Assembly (NCBI RefSeq): GCF_024166365.1
Contig: NC_064820.1
Coordinates: forward strand, 147,146,001-147,210,000
Length of the DNA stretch: 64,000 bases
Direction: 5' to 3'
DNA from: Elephas maximus indicus
Taxonomy: Eukaryota; Chordata; Mammalia; Proboscidea; Elephantidae
The notes under the pieces are model-generated. The model saw only the letters and a list, made by a program, of their open reading frames with translations, searched no databases and was not told the DNA's origin. The first letter of the stretch is position 1, and the number at the start of each line of letters is the position of its first letter. The position numbers and the translations under genes are program-made. Below, piece by piece: positions 21,531 through 32,889 of this stretch.

Positions 21531-21924
21531 TTTTAAACTTATTTCTACCTGTTTTGTGCCGTAATGCTTGCTTGTTTGTTTTAATAATATTGTGTTTTAG
21601 GTGAAAGTTTACACAGCAAATTAGGTTCCCATTCAACAATTTTTAAAAATTTTTTATTGTGCATTAGGTGAATGTTTACAGAATTAGTTTCCCATTCGAT
21701 AATTTGTACATAAAGTGTCCTATGATATTGGTTTCATTTCCCACAATGTGGCAGCGCTCTCCGTGTTTCCATCCTAGTTTCCCCGTTTCATTATGATTTT
21801 CTACCCCTTCCTGCCTTATTGTCTTTGCTTTGGGGCCCTTTTGATCGCATATAGTTGATGGTTCTAAGGAGCGTGTTCCTCTCAGGTATTATTGTTTATG
21901 GGCCCGTCTATGTATGGTTTGCCT

Positions 21925-22087
21925 AGAGCCCTGGTGGCATAGTGGTTATGAACTCAGTTGCTAACCAACAGGTCAGCAGTTCAATCCACGAGTCAGTCCT
22001 TGGAAACCCTGTAGGGCAGTTCTACCCTGTCCTCCAGGATCGCTATGAGTCAGAATCGTCTGGATGGCAACAGGTTTTTATGGTTTT
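21925..22087 (+). repeat. AfroSINE nested in L1
   Basis: AGAGCCCTGGTGGCATAGTG through TGGATGGCAACAGGTTTTTA. The L1 sequence continues directly after it. Confidence 0.88.
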
Positions 22088-22143
22088 GCTGAAAGGTGGT
22101 CTCAAGGAATGGCTTCAGTTCCAATTCAAAAGGGTGTCTTAGG

Positions 22144-22586
22144 CTGCTCCGACAGGGATCACAATAGAGGGTCCCAGACAGAGCTGGAGAAAAATGTAGA
22201 ACAAAACTCTAACTCACCCACACACAAAAAAGACCAGAGCTACTGGCCCAACAGAGACTGGAAAACCCCCAGAGTATGGCTCCCGGACACCGTTTTAGCT
22301 TAGTAATGAAGTCATTCCTGAGGTTCACCCTTCAGCCAAAGATTAGACAGGACCATAAAACAAAATGAGACTAAAGGGGCACACCAGCCCAGGAGCAAGG
22401 ACGAGAAGGCAGGAGGGAACAGGAAAGATGGTAATCAGGAACCCAAGGTTGAGAAGGGAAAGTGTTGACATGGGGCTGTTAACCAATGTCATAAAATAAT
22501 ATATATACTAACTGTTTAATGAGAAGCCAGCTTGTTCTGTAAACCTTCATCTAAAAGTACAATAAAAATTTTTTTGGCAAAAAAAC
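22144..22586 (+). repeat. L1 3' end nested in antisense L1
   Basis: The insertion is 3'UTR sequence ending in CAATAAAAATTTTTTTGGCA. The exact duplication AGGGTGTCTTAGG stands at 22131-22143 and 22587-22599. Confidence 0.9.
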
Positions 22587-23519
22587 AGGGTGTCTTAGGG
22601 CTGTAGTCTTGGGGGTTCCTCCAATCTCTGTCAGACCAGTAAGTCTGGTCTTTTTTTGAAGATTTTTTGTTCTACATTTTTCTCCTACTCTGACCGCGAT
22701 GGTCTGTTATGATCCCAGTCAGAGTGGTCGGTATCCATTTAACTATTTTTATACAAATGGTTCTGTGACACTGGTTACATTTCTTTATAATGTGTCAGCA
22801 TTCTCATTCTTTCCATTCTGTTTGTTCTATTTCCATTGATCTAGCTTCCCTGCCCCTCCTTACCTTCTCATCTTTCCTTTAGGGTAAATGTTAACCATTT
22901 GGTCTCATATAGTTGATTATTTAAGGGAGCAAAGTACTTCTGGGTGATATTTTATAAGCTGATCTATCATTTGGATGAAAGGTGAGCTCGAGGGGGCTGC
23001 TTCAGTTCCAAGTTCAAACGGTACCTTAGGGCAATAGTCCCAGGGGTTCCTCTAGTCTCTATCAGTCCAGTAAGTCTGGCCTTTTTTAGGAATTTGAGTT
23101 TTGTTCTACATTTTTCTCCTATCCAGGACCTTCTATTGTGTCCCTGGTCAGAATGGTCAGTAGTAGTAGCTAGCCACCACCTAGCTCTGGTCTCAGGCTA
23201 GATGAGGCTGTGGTTCATGTGGGCTACTAGTCCCATGGACTAGTTTCTTCTTTTAGTCTTTGGTTTCCATCTTCTTCTTTTGTCCCTGGCAAGGAGAGAC
23301 CAATAGTTGTATCTTAGATGGCTGCTCGCAAGCTTTTAAGACCCCAGACACTATGACAATACTTACCAGACTAGGATGTAGAACATCATGAACTATGTTA
23401 TGACAATTGACCGAGTTGTCCCAGGAGACTAAGGTCTCAAGCCTTTTAACCCAGTAACCCAATCCCGAGAGGTGTTTGGATGTGTCTAGGAAGTCTCTGT
23501 AACTGCCCCCATGTGCTTT

Positions 23520-23690
23520 ATTTTACATACATAAATACATGAATATATATGCAGTACACACAAACACGTATGTACATATGCGTGCCTATAGGTACACTTC
23601 TACATGCATGCACATGTACCCACATATGCCTTCCTATCTACATATACATATGTGTCTACCTATGTAACCACACACATAACTTTTTGGTTG
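23520..23690. repeat. CATA/TGTG-rich low-complexity segment
   Basis: Alternating purine-pyrimidine sequence, such as ACATACATAAATACATGAAT and ACACACAAACACGTATG. A comparable segment follows the same L1 3'UTR block at 31,690-32,180, so it is probably part of that L1 family. Confidence 0.6.
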
Positions 23691-23749
23691 TTATTACTGT
23701 TGTTGCAAAATTGTATGTTATAGCACTTACTGATACTGTCCCTTATTCT

Positions 23750-23882
23750 GGAAACCCTGGTGGCTTAGTGGTTAAGCTATGGCTGCTAACCAAGAGGTCA
23801 GCAGTTTGAATCTACCAGGAGCCCCTTGGAAACCGTTTGGGCAGTTCTACTCTGTCCTATAGGGTCAGTATGAGTCAGAGCC
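23750..23882 (+). repeat. AfroSINE, tail missing
   Basis: GGAAACCCTGGTGGCTTAGT to AGTATGAGTCAGAGCC. The last part of the 3' end and the tail are absent. Confidence 0.85.
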
Positions 23883-24044
23883 TTAGTCAAGTTGTGCAGA
23901 CTTCACTCATGCTGAATATTGCCTTTCGCATCAGGAAAATATAACAAGTGTCCATCATCTCTTATTGGGACTATTTCAGTAGACTCCTGACTAATTTTCC
24001 TGCTTCAATTCTTGCTCCTCTTTAGTTTATCTTCAGCACAACAT

Positions 24045-24475
24045 CTAGAGCTGCACTGTCCAATATGGTAGCCATTAACCACATGTGGCTATTTAAATAT
24101 AATTTTAAATTAACTAAAATAAATTTTAAAAATTTCAGTTCCTCAGTCATACCACATTTCAAGTGCTCAGTAACCACACATTAAACCAGTTGATATTGAG
24201 TCCGACTACTGGTGACCCCATGTGTGTCAGAGTAACACTGCGCTCCAAAGGGTTTTCAGTGGCTGATTTTTCGGGAACTAGACCACCAGGCCTTTTTCTG
24301 AGGTGCCCCTGAGTAGTTTTGAACAGCCAACCTTTCAATTAGCAGCCAGGTGCATTAACCACTTGTGCCACCTGAAGACTCCAGCCACATGGTGGTTGCC
24401 GTATTTGACAGCACAGACAGAACATTTTCATTACTGAAGGAAGTTCTATTGGGCAATACTGATACACAGTGAGCC
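24045..24475. repeat. hAT-type MITE split by an old AfroSINE
   Basis: CTGCACTGTCCAATATGG on the left and TTCTATTGGGCAATACTGAT on the right are the inverted ends. The core CACATGTGGCTATTTAAAT is typical of a mammalian hAT-Charlie MITE. The SINE at 24182-24382 interrupts it. Confidence 0.65.
24182..24382 (-). repeat. older, longer AfroSINE-like copy
   Basis: Antisense copy like that at 6981: GATATTGAGTCCGACTACTG, the middle CACCAGGCCTTTTTCTGAGG, and CATTAACCACTTGTGCCACC. Confidence 0.75.
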
Positions 24476-24484
24476 TTATAACAC

Positions 24485-24836
24485 CTAAGTCACATCATGT
24501 CTCTCCCCTGCTCAAAATACTCCAATGACTTCCCATTATGCTTAGAAAAAAAAATCCGAAGATCTGACCATCATCTACAGACATTAAGTGACCAGGTTCC
24601 CTCCTACACCTTCTATCTTTCTTCCTATTGCTCTCTCTCTCTTTCCCTGAGTTTTTCAGCTACCAGTCTCTGACATCCCTTGAATATACCAAGCATTCTG
24701 CTTCCTCAGGACCTTTGCCGTTCACTATTCCCTTGTTTTGAACAGTCCTCCCTTTAATAGTCACCTGGACCAGTCCCTCACTTCATTTAGATCTCTGCTG
24801 AAACGTACCCTCCCCCAGACTACCTTATCCGAAAAA
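24485..24836. repeat. L2 LINE fragment
   Basis: CTCCAATGACTTCCCATTAT, CTTCCTCAGGACCTTTGCCG and TAGATCTCTGCTGAAACGTA are hallmark L2 blocks. Confidence 0.75.
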
Positions 24837-25077
24837 ATAACAAGTGTCTACTTTTTTTTACTCTCTAGAAAGTGATTCCCCCTTCCTCACCCTTTCATCC
24901 CTAGTAACCATCGAACAACTTTGCTTTCTGTGTGTATACCTATGCATGACTTTTTATAAAAGTGAGACCATACAATATTTGTGCTTTTGTGATAGACTGA
25001 TTGCACTCAGCATAATGTCCTCCAGATTCATCCATGTTATGTTTCACAGACTTACCATTCATTATCCCTTATAAAAA

Positions 25078-25247
25078 CAAAAACAAAAGAACCAGTTGTC
25101 ATTGAGTCCATTCCAACTCATGGCCGGCCTATAGGACAGAGTAGAACTGCCCTACAGAGTTTCCAAGGAGCGCCTGGTGCATTCAAACTGCCTACATTTT
25201 GGTTAGCAGATGTAGCTCTTAACCACTACACCACCAGAGTTTCCATT
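25078..25247 (-). repeat. AfroSINE nested in L1
   Basis: Antisense copy: AACCAGTTGTCATTGAGTCC to CTTAACCACTACACCACCAG. Confidence 0.85.
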
Positions 25248-26107
25248 ATTCTTTCTAGTTACATAGTATTCCATTGTATGTATGTACCAAAATTTGTTTA
25301 TCCATTCATCTGTTGATAGGCACTTAGGTTGTTTCCATCTTCTATTGTGAATAATGCTGCAATGAACATAGGTGTGCATGTGTCTATTTGTGTCACTGTC
25401 CTTATATCTCTAGAATATATACCTAGGAATGGGATTGCTGGGTCATAGAGTATTTTTATTTCTGACTTTTTGAGGAAGCGCTATATCGTTTTCCATAGTG
25501 GTTGTACCATTTTACAATCCCACTACCAGTGTACAAGAGTTCCAATTTCTCCAAAACCTCACCAGGATTTGTTGTTTTCTGTTTTTTTTTTTTTATATAA
25601 GTGCTTTTTTGCAGGGGTGAGATTGTATCTCATTGTAGTTTTGATTTGCATCTCTCTCTTCAGAAATGCTAATGATAAGAGCATCTTTTCCTGTGTTTGT
25701 TGGCTACGTGAATGTCCTCTTTGGTGAAGGTTCTGTTCATTGTCCTTTGCCCATTTTTTGATTGGATCGTTTGTCTTTTTGTTGTTGAATTGTTGAAGTT
25801 TTCTACATATTTTAGAGATTAGATCGTTATCAGATATGTTGTTTCCAAAGATTTTTCCCCAGTCCGTAAGTTCTCTTTTTACTCTTTTTTTGTGAAGTCT
25901 TTTAATGAGCATAAGCATTTAATTTTTAAGAGGTCCCAGTTATCTAATTTGTCTTCTGTTGTTCATGCATTTGTAGTTGTGTTTCATAGACTATTTATGC
26001 CAAATATTAGGTCCCCTAGTTTTGTCCCTATGTTATCTTCCAGGAACTTTACAGTTTTAGCTTTAACATTTAGGTCTTTGATCCATTTTTAAGTTAGTTT
26101 TGTTTTT

Positions 26108-26907
26108 AAATTATTTATTGTGCTTTAAGTGAAAGTTTACAAATCAAGTCAGTCTCTCATACAAAAAGTTATACACACCTTGCTATGTACTCCTTGCTGC
26201 TCTCCTCCTAATGAGAGACATTGCTCCTCTCCACCCTGTCTTTCCCGTGTCCATTCCACCAGCTCCTGTCCCCCTCTTCCTTCTCATCTCACCTCCAGAC
26301 AGGAGTTGCCCACATAGTCTCATGTGTCTACTTGAGCCAAGAAGCTCACTCCTTACCACTATCATTATCTATCTCATAGTCCAGTCCAATCCCTGTTTAG
26401 AGAGTTGGATTTGGGAATGCTTCCAATCTTGGGCTAACAAAGGATCCGGGGACCATGACCTCCAGGGTCCCTCTATTCTCAGACCATTAAGCCTGGTCTT
26501 TTTATGAGAATTTGAGGTCTGCATCCCACTGTTCTCCTGCTCCATCAGGGATTCTCTGTTGTGTTCCCTGTCAGGGTAGTGATCAGTGGTAGCCAGGCAC
26601 CATCTAGTTCTTCCAGTCTCAGGCTGATGGAGTCTCTGGTTTATTTGGTCCTTTCTGTCTCTTGGGCTCATCTTTACCATATGTCTTTGGTGGTATTCGC
26701 TCTCCTTTCCTCCAGGTGGTTTGAGACCAACTGATGCATCTTAGATGGCCGCTTGCTAGTGTTTAAGACCCCAGAAGCCTCTCACCAAAGTGGGATGCAG
26801 AAGTTTTCTGAATATATTTTGTTATGCCAATTGACCTAGATATCCCCAGGAGCCATGGTCCCCAGATCCCCATCCCTGCTACTCTTGCCTTCGAAGCATT
26901 CGGTTGT
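26108..26907 (-). repeat. L1 3' end nested in L1
   Basis: TTATTGTGCTTTAAGTGAAA begins about 800 bp of 3'UTR in the same orientation as the host L1, whose ORF2 resumes at TAGTTTTTGTATATGATGTG. The exact junctions are obscured by T-runs. Confidence 0.8.
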
Positions 26908-27698
26908 ATTCAGGGAACTTGTTTTAGTTTTTGTATATGATGTGAGGTATGGATCTTGTTTCACTTTTCTGTAAATGGATACCCAGTTTTGCCAGCATCA
27001 TTTTTTAAAGATACTGTTCTTCCCCATTGAATGGGCTTTGACCTCTTCTCAAAGACCAGCTACCTGTAGATGGATGAATTTACTTCTAGATTTTGGATTC
27101 TGTTCCATTGGTTTATGTATCCGTCGTTGAACCAGTAGCAGGATGTTTTGATTACTGTGGCTGTATTTTTTTTTTTTTTTTTATGATAAGTTTTGAGATC
27201 GGGAAGTGTGAGGCCTCCTACTTTGTTCTTCTTTAATATTGCTTTGGCTATTCGGGGCCTCTTTCCTTTCCATGTAAAGTCAGTGATTAGTTTTTCCATT
27301 TCATTAAAGAATGTTGCTGGAATTTGGATCAGGATTGCATTATATGTATAAATTGTTTTTGCTAGTATTGACATTTTTCACAGTGTTAAGTCTTGCAATC
27401 CATGAGCATGGAATCTTTTTCCATTTATGTAGGTTTCTTTTAGTTTCTTGCAGTAGTATTTTATAGTTTTTCTTGTATAAGTGTGTTACATCCCTGGTTA
27501 GGTTTATTCCTAGGTATTTTATCCTTTTGTGGCTATCGTAAATGATGATATTTTCTTGATTTTTTTTTCAGTGTTCTCCTTGTTAGTGTAGAGGAACCCC
27601 ACTGATTTTTGTGTGTTGATCTTCTACCTTACCACTTTGCTGAATCCTTCCATTAGATCCAATAGCTTTCTTGTGGAATCTCTGGGATTTTCTATGTA

Positions 27699-28011
27699 CA
27701 GTTGGCCCAGCCCTCCTTATCCACGGCTTCTACATCCACAGATTCAACCAACTGCAAATTGAAAATATTTGGGAAAAAAAAAATTTTTGTCATTATTCCC
27801 TAAACAATACAGTATAATGACTATTTACATAGCATTTACATTGTTTTAGGTATTATAAGTAATCTAGAGATGATTTAAAGTATATGAGAGGATGTGCATA
27901 GGTTAAATGCAAATACTATGCCATTTTATATAAGGGACTTGAGCAACCAAGGATTTTGGTGTTCATGGGTGTACCTGGAACCAATCCCCCATAGATACCC
28001 CGGGATGACTG
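27699..28011. mobile_element. MER2-like MITE (Tigger/pogo type)
   Basis: This 313-bp element starts CAGTTGGCCC, ends GGGATGACTG and is flanked by TA dinucleotides at 27697-27698 and 28012-28013. The interior TGTCATTATTCCCTAAACAA and AATCTAGAGATGATTTAAAG match MER2 as I recall it. It interrupts an L1 ORF2. It has no coding capacity. Confidence 0.75.
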
Positions 28012-28939
28012 TATAGGATGATGCCATCAGTGAATAGAGATAGTTTTACTTCTTCCTTTCCAATTTGGATACCTTTATTTCCCTGTCTTGCCTCACTGCT
28101 GTAGCTAGGACTTCCAGTACAATATTGAATAAGAGTGGTGATAATGGGCATCCTTGTCTTATTCCCATTTTCAAGGGTAAGGCTCTCAATCTTTCTCTGT
28201 TGAGAATAACGCTGGCTGTTAGTTTTTCACATAAGCCCTTAATTATGTTGAGAAAGTTCCCTTCTATTCCTATTTTGATGAGAGTTTTTATCAGGAAAGG
28301 GTGTTGGATTTTATTTTATTTTAAGTGGTGAATTACGTTGATTGATTTCCTAATGATGAACTACCCTTGTACCCCTGGTATGAATCCCACTTGATCATGA
28401 TGTATTGCTTTTCTCATATGCTGCTGAATTCTGTTGGCTAGAATTTTGTTGAAAACTTTTACGTCTATATTCATGAGGGATATTGGTCTTCAGTTTTCCT
28501 TTTTTGTGATGTCTTTGCCTTGCTTTGGCATCAGGGTTATGCTGGCTTCATAGAATGAATTAGGGAGTATTTCTTCCTTTTCTATGTTCTGGAATAGTTT
28601 GAGTAGAATTGGTGTCAGTCAACTCTTCTTTGAAGATTTAGCAGAATTTCCCAATGAAACTGTCGGGGCTGGGGCTTTTTTTGTTGGGAGTTTTTTTTAA
28701 ATGACATCTTCAATTTCTTTTTTTTTTTTTAATGGATCTATTTAGATTTTCTACCTCTATTTGCGTTAGTTTAGGTAAGTAGTGTGTCTCTAGAAATTTG
28801 TACATTTCCTCTAGGTTTTTAAATTTGTCAGAGTACAATAATATGTATATTTTTAATGGATGAGATTCCTTTATTTTTAAGTATCTCAAACAGTTATCTC
28901 TTATGTATTTCTATTGTTCACGCGCCAATCTATTATATA

Positions 28940-29455
28940 GTTGAAAAGTGACCTCCAGGAGTAGTTTCAGTTCAAAGTTTAAAAGTTATCTCAGGGTAAT
29001 AGTCTCGGCGGTTCTTCTAGTCTCAATCGATCCAGTAAATCTGGACTTTTTAAAAATTTGAGTATTTTTCTACATTTTTCTCCCATTCTATAAGGGTTCA
29101 TCTATCGTGTCCCTGGTCAGAATGGTCAGTAGTCGTAGCCAGGCACCATCTAGTTCTTCTGGTCTCAGGGTAGATGAGGCCATGGATTGTGCAGGCTATT
29201 AGTTCTGTAGACTAGTTTTTTCCTTAAGTCTTTGGTTTCCATCTTTCTCTTTTGCTCCAGATGCGTAGAGACCAATAGTTGCATCTTAGATGGCCACTCT
29301 CTAGCTTTTAAGACTCCAGGCACTACTCACCAAACTAGGATGTATAAACTTTATGAACTATATTGTACCAAGTGACAGTTGTCCCATGAGACTGTGGTCT
29401 TAAGCCTGCAAACCTAGAAAACCAATCCCGTGGGGTGTTTGGTTATGTCTGAGAA
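28940..29455 (-). repeat. older afrotherian L1 3'UTR fragment
   Basis: Same block order as 12,985-13,800: AGTAGTTTCAGTTCAAAG, CACCATCTAGTTCTTCTGG, CTAGCTTTTAAGACTCCAGG, AGTTGTCCCATGAGACTG. Confidence 0.7.
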
Positions 29456-30045
29456 GTAACATACTATTTAAAAATTGTTCTATAAAATTAATTCCTTCTG
29501 TATTGAATCCTTATTCTAATTTTTAATCTTACTGGCAGAATTTAAGTGTTCTACGTCTTCATGTTTTTTGGAATTTGAGATATTGCCATTCCAGCAACCT
29601 ACAATGGGAAGTCCAGTTGTTGCCCTCTTCTCTGCCTCCCTAAGCTCACAGTTTCTTGTAAAGCCGAAGTCCAAGGCTGTGTGGTTCAATAACAACGATT
29701 ATTCTGAACATTCTCGGAGAGAAGGCAGATTTCAAGCAGTCCTCCCTGTCTCTTATGTCAAGTACTTTTAGTGCCTATTACCCCACAGGATGAGCTGCTG
29801 TTGGCTGATTCTGAACCTGCAGCGTAACAAGCACCTGAGACAGCACAGTGCTTTGTGTTTCTGATACTTTGGTCTGCTGAGATGTTTCTCTTGTTTTTAA
29901 GTCCAGCTATTATGGTTTTTCTCTTTTTATATTTTTAACTGTTATTATTACATGTTATTTAATGTGTGGAGTAGAAAGGGGTACAAAGCATCAATTTACT
30001 GCCTAACTTTAATCCCAGAAACTGAATTTTAGTTTTGGTTATCAT
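29456..30045. other. about 590 bp not assigned to any repeat
   Basis: Between two L1 3'UTRs lies sequence I cannot place. A 67-codon frame at 29568-29771 (+) starts MEFEILPFQQPTMGSPVVAL; it has no recognised domain or splice context. It may be unique intergenic DNA. Confidence 0.4.
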
Positions 30046-30098
30046 TTAATTCTTTTTTTCAATAATGTTATGTTTTTGGTGAAAGTTTATACAGTAAA

Positions 30099-30586
30099 TG
30101 TCTTAAGTGGATGACTTCAACAAAAAGAAGTTTATTCTTTCACGGTCTAGTAGGCTTGAAGTCCAAAATCAGGGTGGCAGCTCCAGGGCAGGGCTTTCTC
30201 TCTCTGTCAGCTCTGGAGAAAGGTCCTTGTCATCAATCTTCCCCTGGTCTTGGAGCTTCTCAGTACAGGGATCCTGGGTCCAAAGGAAGCGCTAGTCTCC
30301 TGGTTCTTTTTTCTTGGTGGTATGAGATCCCCATGTCTCTCTGCTTGCTTCTTTTGTATCTCAAAAGAGATTGGCTTAAGACACAATCTAATCTTGTAGA
30401 TTGAGTCCTGCCTCATGAAGATAACTGACACTAATCCCGTCTCATTAACATCATAGAGATAGGATTTACAATGCATAGGAAAATCACAGCAGATGACAAA
30501 ATGGTGAACAATCACACAATACTGGAAATCATGGCCTGGCCAAATTGATACACATATATTGGGGGGACACGATTCAATCCATGACA
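30099..30586 (-). mobile_element. solo LTR (ERV-L-like) with 5-bp target duplication
   Basis: The 488-bp LTR reads TG to CA and is flanked by GTAAA at 30094-30098 and 30587-30591. In antisense a poly(A) signal (AATAAA) lies near the 3' end. Its last 100 bp resemble the LTRs near 45.7 and 48.2 kb (GGAAATCATGGCCTGGCCAA). No internal viral sequence remains. Confidence 0.85.
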
Positions 30587-31266
30587 GTAAATTAGTTTCC
30601 TGTTTGACAACTTCTATACAAACTGTTCAGTGACATTAGTTATACCTTTCACAATGTATCAACGTTCTGTTTGTGTTCTGGGTGTTCCATTTCCAGTACT
30701 CTAGTTTCCCTACACCATTATCTTCTCATTTTTGCTTTACTGTAAACAGTGACCTTTTGGTCTCATATAGATGATTTTTTAGTAGAACACTGTACTTAGA
30801 GATATCATTTATTTTGTGTGCCACTTTGTTGTTTTGCTATGTGGTGATGTCAGGGAATAGTTTTAGATCAAAGTTTAAGGAGTATCTCAAGGTGATAGTC
30901 TCAGGGAGTCCTCTGGCCTCAACTGGTCCAGTTAGTCTGGCCTTTCTTAAGAATTTGAGTTTTGTTCTACATTTTTCTCCCACTCTATCTGGGACCATCT
31001 ACTGTGATCTTGTCCAGAATGGTTGGTAGTGGTAGTTGGGCACCATCTAGTTCTTCTGGCCTCAGAGTAGATGAGGCTGTGGCTCATGTAGGCTATTAAC
31101 CTTCTAGACTTGTTTCTTCTCTGAGACTTTTGTTTCCTTTTTACTGTTTTGCTCCTGATGAGTACAGACCAATAGTTTTATCTTATATGGCCATTTGCAA
31201 GGTTTTAAGACCCCAGACAATACTCATTTCACTATGATGCAGAACATGAACTTTGTGAACTATATA

Positions 31267-31586
31267 CCCACTCTTCACTTATTGTCATGGTTAGGTTCCA
31301 AAGACCAGGTTGTTATGTGAAAATTGGTGTTATGCAAAAATGGAGGATGACCACATAAGATCACAAAATGGAGGATAACTGCTAAACCACTGAGAACCAT
31401 GGCCCAGCCAAGTTGACACATAACCTTAACCATCAAAGCCAGCATTACTCTTGCCTTGCACCTCAGCCTTTGTTACTGCTAGATGTTTGTTGTTAATATG
31501 CAAAATAGTCAGATACTAGAATTTTTACTATTGTCATAAATGCAAAATGTCAGATAAAAAGATAGTCATTAAGTAAGGAGTAGGTG
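31267..31586. mobile_element. Tigger-like MITE with LTR-like interior
   Basis: The ends CCCACTCTTCACTTATTGTC and the reverse complement CACCTACTCCTTACTTAATG form imperfect inverted repeats, flanked by TA at 31265-31266 and 31587-31588. L1 sequence resumes on the far side. Positions of about 31345-31435 resemble the LTR end seen at 45,690-45,758. Confidence 0.6.
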
Positions 31587-31740
31587 TATTATGCCAATTA
31601 ACTGTGTTGTCCCATAAGACCAAGGTCCTAAGCCTTAAAACGTAGAAAACCAATCTCGCGAGGTGTTTGGTTATGTCTGAGGGGCATCTTTATTTGTGTA
31701 TTCTATGAATATATGTGTCTGCACACACATATCTGTACTT

Positions 31741-31898
31741 AAAAAAAAACCATTGCCGTCAAGTCAATTCCAACTCATAGAGACCCTAAAGGACAGAGCA
31801 GAACTGCCCCACAGGGTTTTCAAGGAGCGGCTAGTGGATTCAATCTGCCAACCTTTTGGTTAGCAGCCGAGCTCATTACCATTATGCACCAGGGCTCC
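31741..31898 (-). repeat. AfroSINE with 12-bp target duplication
   Basis: Antisense copy; ATATCTGTACTT stands at 31729-31740 and 31899-31910. Confidence 0.92.
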
Positions 31899-31970
31899 AT
31901 ATCTGTACTTACACGTATATTTAGATACTTCTATCTGTGCACACATATGTATACACCTGTACCTACCCAT

Positions 31971-32140
31971 GGAAACCCTGGTGGCATAGTGGTTAAGTAC
32001 TATGGCTGCTAACCAAAAAGTCAGCAGTTCAAATCCACCAGGCGCTCCTTGGAAACTCTATGGGACAGTTCTACTCTGTCCTATAGGATCGCTATGAGTC
32101 AGAATCGACTCGGTGGCAATAGGTTTGGTTTTTGGTTTGG
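31971..32140 (+). repeat. AfroSINE with 9-bp target duplication
   Basis: Full short-type copy from GGAAACCCTGGTGGCATAGT to the GTTTGGTTTTTGGTTTGG tail. ACCTACCCA stands at 31961-31969 and 32142-32150. Confidence 0.92.
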
Positions 32141-32678
32141 CACCTACCCACATACGTCTATGCCAGTACACACATGTGACCAGATGCTCTTTTTTTTTTG
32201 GTGTTTATTGGAGTTGTTGCCAAATTATATACGTCGAATTCTTTAGTACAAGCATCCTTTTCTCTTGAGCACCTCTAAGCAACATCATTTACTTTGGTCA
32301 GTCTGTGCTCACTACTCCCACATTTGGTGCCACTTTTCCCATCACTGAAAATAACAAGTTTCTAAGATCTAAAGTATGATTAACCTGCCCCGAACCGCTC
32401 CTTGGTAACCACCAATGAACACTGGTCTCTTTATATATATCTATTCTTGTCTTCTCATAAAAACGGGATCATACATTTGTCTTTATGTGATTCACTTATG
32501 TATTTCACTTAGCATTATGTCCTCCAGGTCCATCCATATTATGTTTCGTGGACTCATCATTGTTCTTTATGGTCGTGTACTATTCCATTGTATACATGTA
32601 CCACATTTGCTTATCCATCCATCAAGTTAATGGGCATTTTGATTGTTTCCATTTTTTTTGCTATTGTATCACTTAATT

Positions 32679-32878
32679 TGAAGGTGCCCTGGTGGCGCAA
32701 TGTTTAAGTGTTTGGCTGCTAACCAAAAGGTCAGCAGTTTGAACCCACCGGCTGCTCCACAGGAGAAAAGACCTGGGAACGTTAGTCTGTAAAGATTTCA
32801 GCCTAGGAAACCTGATAGGGCAGTTCTGCTCTGTCCTATAGGGTCACAATGAGTCAGAACCTCTCTATAGCACACAAC
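32679..32878 (+). repeat. AfroSINE, longer type, with 11-bp target duplication
   Basis: It contains an extra middle segment (CAGGAGAAAAGACCTGGGAA, then TCTGTAAAGATTTCAGCC). ATCACTTAATT stands at 32668-32678 and 32879-32889. Confidence 0.9.
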
Positions 32879-32889
32879 ATCACTTAATT

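Larger units (their letters stand above)
21580..23520 (-). repeat. nested L1 3'UTRs
   Basis: An outer L1 3' end (21580-21640 and about 22735-23520) is interrupted by a second antisense L1 3' end (about 21645-22735). That second element itself holds an AfroSINE (21925-22087) and a sense L1 3' end (22144-22586). The outer element resumes in register at TATTTTTATACAAATGG. Confidence 0.75.
24838..28850 (-). repeat. L1 ORF2 and flanking region, multiply interrupted
   Basis: Long antisense L1 covering the 3' half of ORF2. Recognisable residues include [16 protein letters not shown] on the minus strand near 25,750 and the reverse-transcriptase C-terminal segment near 27,060-27,370 ([19 protein letters not shown]). 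It is interrupted by an AfroSINE (25078-25247), an L1 3' end (about 26108-26907) and a MITE (27699-28011). Stops and frameshifts make it inactive. Confidence 0.85.
30046..32667 (-). repeat. older L1 3'UTR and ORF2 end, multiply interrupted
   Basis: The L1 begins with TTTTGGTGAAAGTTTATACA and runs to the ORF2 end block near 32,520-32,660 (GTACTATTCCATTGTATACA). It is interrupted by a solo LTR (30099-30586), a MITE (31267-31586) and two AfroSINEs (31741, 31971). Confidence 0.75.
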
